Shown: piece by piece, positions 61,205 through 64,000 of the stretch | Layout: the number at the start of each line of letters is the position of its first letter | How positions within the stretch are numbered: position 1 is the first letter of the stretch | Origin: Streptomyces sp. NBC_01454 | Lineage (GTDB): Bacteria > Actinomycetota > Actinomycetes > Streptomycetales > Streptomycetaceae | Length of the DNA stretch: 64,000 nt | Reading direction: 5' to 3' | Assembly (NCBI RefSeq): GCF_036227565.1 | Contig: NZ_CP109462.1 | Location: 124,001-188,000, forward strand | The notes under the pieces: generated by a model | What the model was told of the DNA's origin: nothing | What the model saw: only the letters and a program-made list of their open reading frames with translations | The model's database searches: none | Program-made: the position numbers and the translations under genes

Positions 61205-62586
61205 GGGCCACCTCCCGCAGAGCGGTCCTGCCGTACATCCACGGCGGCCGCGGGATTGGGAACGGTCGGCTCCAACGGTGATGGCGTCGGTGGCGTGAGG
61301 GCATCTGCTGAAGGAGGAGCCGCAGTGGGCGAGCCGGGCATCTCCAGCAGGCTGCGCAGCGGGGACCGGTAGAGGACCACGAGAGGGACGGCGAGGAGGC
61401 AGGTGCCGACGATCAGCGTGGGGCGTACGCCGATCCAGGTGCCGAGTCCGCCGGCGAGGAGCGCGGCTACCGGCCGCGCACCGGAGGTGAGCCAGGTGCT
61501 CACGGCCTGCATGCGGGCTTGCATGCCGTCGGCGGTGACGACCTGGCGAATGGTGCGCTGGGTTGTCCCCGCGGCCGCGGCACAGACTAGTTGAAGGAAA
61601 AGCGCACCACCGATGGCGAACTGCCAGGCGAGGCCTGGAGAGGCGAGGAGCAGAGGGATCTGTGTGAGCGGGGTGATCGCGAGCGCGGCGAGCATCATCG
61701 GCCCGGGCCCGTACCGCGTCGCGAGTGAGGGGGCGGCGAGAGCGCCGGCCGCCGCGCCCAGGGCTCCGAGTCCCAGGACCACGCCGAAGGTGGTCGCGCT
61801 CATCGCGAGGGACCGGAGCAGGTACAGCGCCCACAGAGTGTTGAGGAGTGCCAGAGCGGCCGACGTCGTGGCGTTGACCAGGGTCAGTGTGCGCAGCCGG
61901 TGGTCGCCGGACACGTACCGCAGGCCCTCACCGATCTCGGCGTGCAGCCGACGGCCTTCCGCTGCTGGCCGGGGGCTCTCCGGGGCCTGGATGCGGGCGG
62001 TGCACCAGGCGCTGACGACGTAGGAGAGGACGTCCCCGAGAAGCGCCCGGGCCGGGCCGAGGAGGGCGGTCAGGGCGGCGCCGAGGTTGCTGCCCGCAGT
62101 GGCGGCGACGGCGAAGAGCCCGCCGATGCGGCTGTTGCTCCGCTGGAGCAGGGACCGGTCGACCAGGCCGGGCAGGAGACTGATCGCGGCGGCATCGTGC
62201 AACACGCCCGCCGCGCCCTGCACGGCCGCGACCACCATCAGCTGAGTCAGGGACAGCCGATCCAGCGCGGCCGCCACCGGCACGCTGGCCAGCGCGGCGG
62301 CGCTGACCAGGTCGCCGGTGATCATCTGCTTCCGCTTGGAATGGCGGTCGGCCAGGGCCCCGGCATGCAACGCCAGCAGTGCGGGAGGCAGTTGACCCAG
62401 AAACGTCAACCAGGCGACCTCGGCGGTGGTCGCGTCCAGTTCGAGCACCGCCAGCACGGGGATCACCATGCTGCTGATCGAGCTGCCGGTCACGCTGGCT
62501 GCCTGCCCAGTGAGGTAGCGGCGGAAGTCGCGGTGTCGCCACAGCGACGGCCGGGCGCCGGGGGAGGAGGGGTCAGAGGAGGTCAT
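61201..62586 (-). CDS. MFS transporter
   Basis: 461 residues from ATG 62586. About 12 hydrophobic helices are visible; the cytoplasmic loop 'GALADRHSKRKQ' between helices 2 and 3 is the MFS motif A. The first half resembles MFS exporters of the MdfA/enterobactin-exporter style ('RDFRRYLTGQAASVTGSSIS'). The last ~50 residues are a Pro/Ser-rich cytoplasmic tail. It is a likely exporter for the operon's product or a resistance pump. It overlaps the APH gene by 14 bases. Confidence 0.9.
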   Translation of the reverse strand: MTSSDPSSPGARPSLWRHRDFRRYLTGQAASVTGSSISSMVIPVLAVLELDATTAEVAWLTFLGQLPPALLALHAGALADRHSKRKQMITGDLVSAAALASVPVAAALDRLSLTQLMVVAAVQGAAGVLHDAAAISLLPGLVDRSLLQRSNSRIGGLFAVAATAGSNLGAALTALLGPARALLGDVLSYVVSAWCTARIQAPESPRPAAEGRRLHAEIGEGLRYVSGDHRLRTLTLVNATTSAALALLNTLWALYLLRSLAMSATTFGVVLGLGALGAAAGALAAPSLATRYGPGPMMLAALAITPLTQIPLLLASPGLAWQFAIGGALFLQLVCAAAAGTTQRTIRQVVTADGMQARMQAVSTWLTSGARPVAALLAGGLGTWIGVRPTLIVGTCLLAVPLVVLYRSPLRSLLEMPGSPTAAPPSADALTPPTPSPLEPTVPNPAAAVDVRQDRSAGGGP

Positions 62587-63604
62587 GGAGCACCTCCTCG
62601 GCTTCCGTCAGGCGCTCCCACAGCACACGCTGCGCCCGATGCCGGTCCCGCCCGTACGCCTCCAGCTGAGAGGTGACCGCGGACGGGTCGTCGAGCGGCT
62701 CGGACAGGGGATATGCCGAGCAGGCCAGATAGCCGGCCGCTACCCGTGGCACCGTCAGCAGGTCTTCCGTCGACATGGCCGGGTTGGCCTCCCGGTAGGC
62801 AGCGACGGCTGCGGCCAGGCCCGCGGGCCAGTTGGGGGCGGCGAGAACCGTGCGCGGGTCGAGCACGATGCGGCCCAGCTCCCACATCGGGCTGCGGTGC
62901 GACGGCGGCCGGAAGTCGATCACTGCGGCGACCTTCTCGCCTTTCAGCATCAAGTTCAGGGAGGAAAGGTCGCCGTGAACGATCTGCACGGCGAGGGTCG
63001 GCGGGAGCGCTTTGAGCATGGAAGCCGCGGCGGGTAGTCCCTCCAGCCGCTCCCGAGCGGCGTCCCTCGCCCATACCTCGAAGGGGCAGCTCGGGGGCTG
63101 CTTCGCATAGCGGGCGAGTAGCCGCTCCAAGCGCTGTCGGCCCCGCTTGACGTCGCAGACCTCGCGGGCGGGGGCGCGGCGCGGCGGCCCGTCCGGATGG
63201 CGGGCGAGTGTGCGGTGCAGCCGGCCCACGCTCTCGCCGACGGCGGCCCACCGCGTGCCGGACAGACCGCCTTCCGCTGTCTCGGCACCTTCAACGAACG
63301 CGGCGACGGACACCGACAACCCGCCGCCCGCCGCGATGAGATCACCGTCGAGGGTGCGGCGCATCACCGGCACCGGGACCCCGCCGCGCGCGGCGAACTC
63401 GGCCAGCTCGAGGGCACGCTGCTCGGCCCCCAGATCAGCGCTCGCCGGATAGGCCTTCACGAACCATCGCCGGCCGTCGGCGTCCTGGGCCACGTAGTTG
63501 CAGGTGGCGGTCCCTGACGGCCCCTCGGAGACGTCGGTCGGGATGATGCGGTAGTGCAGCGCCAGGACTCCCGCCACCACCATCACGGCGGCCTCCGCGC
63601 TCAC
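62573..63604 (-). CDS. APH-family phosphotransferase
   Basis: 343 residues from ATG 63604. 'RRWFVKAYP' carries the ATP-binding Lys, 'QIVHGDLSSLNLML' is the catalytic loop, and 'AAVIDFRPPSH' the metal-binding Asp. It resembles homoserine/aminoglycoside kinase-type enzymes. It overlaps HIT upstream (ATGA) and MFS downstream. With MFS it could be resistance to a product of the cluster, or a biosynthetic kinase. Confidence 0.85.
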   Translation of the reverse strand: MSAEAAVMVVAGVLALHYRIIPTDVSEGPSGTATCNYVAQDADGRRWFVKAYPASADLGAEQRALELAEFAARGGVPVPVMRRTLDGDLIAAGGGLSVSVAAFVEGAETAEGGLSGTRWAAVGESVGRLHRTLARHPDGPPRRAPAREVCDVKRGRQRLERLLARYAKQPPSCPFEVWARDAARERLEGLPAAASMLKALPPTLAVQIVHGDLSSLNLMLKGEKVAAVIDFRPPSHRSPMWELGRIVLDPRTVLAAPNWPAGLAAAVAAYREANPAMSTEDLLTVPRVAAGYLACSAYPLSEPLDDPSAVTSQLEAYGRDRHRAQRVLWERLTEAEEVLHDLL

Positions 63605-64000
63605 CGTGACACCACCGAGGACCCAGTGCAGCCCAGCAGCTCGCGCAGGCCCCGGGCGTCGGACTGCAACTGCTCCTCGTCCTGACGGCCGTGATCGAGG
63701 ACGTCGAAGGGGAGCGGCCCGCCGGGCGCCGGATCCTGGTCGGCGCAGCGCCGGGGAGTGATGTGGAAATGGGCATGTGGCACGGCGTTACCGAGGAGCT
63801 GGTAGTTGAGCTTCAGCGGGCGGTAGTACTGCTCCACCGCGCGACCGGCGGCCAGCGCCTCGTTCCAGAAACCCGCGGCCTCAGCGGAGGTCATCGCGGT
63901 CGGCTCGGCGACGTGCCGCGCGGTGAAGATCACCACCACATAGCCGCGGACCTGACCGCTGCGCCACAGATAGACGTTGGCGAACGGGCCCTTGTTGATC
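63601..64000 (-). CDS. HIT-family nucleotide hydrolase/transferase (partial)
   Basis: The frame is open from the window edge to the stop at 63601; 132 residues are visible. 'AVPHAHFHITPR' gives the HxHxH histidine triad. Upstream residues 'NKGPFANVYLWRSGQVRGYV' fit the HIT core. HIT enzymes split dinucleoside polyphosphates or nucleoside phosphoramidates. It is the first visible gene of the long operon and continues beyond the window. The C-terminus ('GRQDEEQLQSDARGLRELLG') is a short helical tail. Confidence 0.85.
   Translation of the reverse strand, partial: INKGPFANVYLWRSGQVRGYVVVIFTARHVAEPTAMTSAEAAGFWNEALAAGRAVEQYYRPLKLNYQLLGNAVPHAHFHITPRRCADQDPAPGGPLPFDVLDHGRQDEEQLQSDARGLRELLGCTGSSVVSR

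Noticed and set aside
1..64000. tRNA genes, CRISPR arrays, intact transposases or integrases
   Set aside because: I looked for tRNA-like folds, regular spacer repeats and DDE or recombinase motifs and saw none I could support; a covariance-model scan would be decisive for tRNAs.

Overview
The window is high-GC actinobacterial DNA, almost certainly Streptomyces. Third codon positions are overwhelmingly G/C, GTG starts are frequent, and genes are stacked with 4-base ATGA/GTGA overlaps. The families are typical of streptomycete accessory DNA: XRE-TPR regulators, Mrr-like nucleases, many Nudix and APH-like enzymes, and PIMT-like methyltransferases of the FxLD type. No housekeeping genes, rRNA, tRNA, CRISPR array or intact transposase were seen. 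It reads as a genomic island, chromosome arm or plasmid segment that has been reshuffled repeatedly.

Left end (1-8.7 kb): the tail of a winged-helix protein, then about 400 bases of non-coding DNA packed with direct and inverted repeats and a 31-base alternating purine-pyrimidine tract, possibly a plasmid origin or transfer relic. A tightly coupled four-gene operon follows (two HTH-less TPR proteins, an SGNH hydrolase, an APH-fold kinase), then a Cys-rich protein, a two-gene bacterial PH-domain membrane operon and a GNAT acetyltransferase.

8.8-19 kb: mostly minus-strand unknowns. A 59-codon gene at 12602-12781 encodes a peptide ending in four (W/F)-D-N motifs inside two copies of DNRPTWDNW. 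It looks like a multi-core RiPP precursor and lies just upstream of a pentapeptide-repeat protein. A 2H phosphoesterase, a serine beta-lactamase-fold protein and a membrane-anchored Mrr-like nuclease are also here.

19-28.1 kb: a plus-strand operon-like cluster holding an XRE-TPR regulator, three small unknowns, an APH-like kinase, a lactate/malate dehydrogenase homologue, an HPr-kinase-like P-loop protein, a SPASM-type radical SAM enzyme with a CX3CX3C motif, a PIMT-like methyltransferase, a CofE-like ligase and a broken AroE-like gene. It looks like a modification or cofactor pathway damaged at its 3' end by inserted gene fragments.

28-45 kb: unknown proteins, PhzF, a class I methyltransferase, a GT4 glycosyltransferase, Nudix, two more Mrr-like nucleases, an XRE/multi-TM pair with a leaderless self-operator promoter, and a pseudokinase. 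Several near-identical gene fragments are scattered through this part (333 bp at 16.9 and 28.1 kb; 256 bp plus about 112 bp at 33.6 and 41.3 kb; others).

45.5-64 kb: one minus-strand polycistron running off the right edge. In transcription order: HIT, APH, MFS, triple Nudix, PIMT-like, methyltransferase, Nudix-APH fusion, GNAT-Nudix fusion, VanX-like dipeptidase, methyltransferase-Nudix-PIMT fusion, PIG-L deacetylase, double Nudix, GFA, double Nudix, EEP phosphodiesterase, 2H phosphoesterase, PP2C-like. It holds ten Nudix units and three multi-domain fusions, which suggests a nucleotide-linked metabolic, defence or biosynthetic system that I do not recognise.
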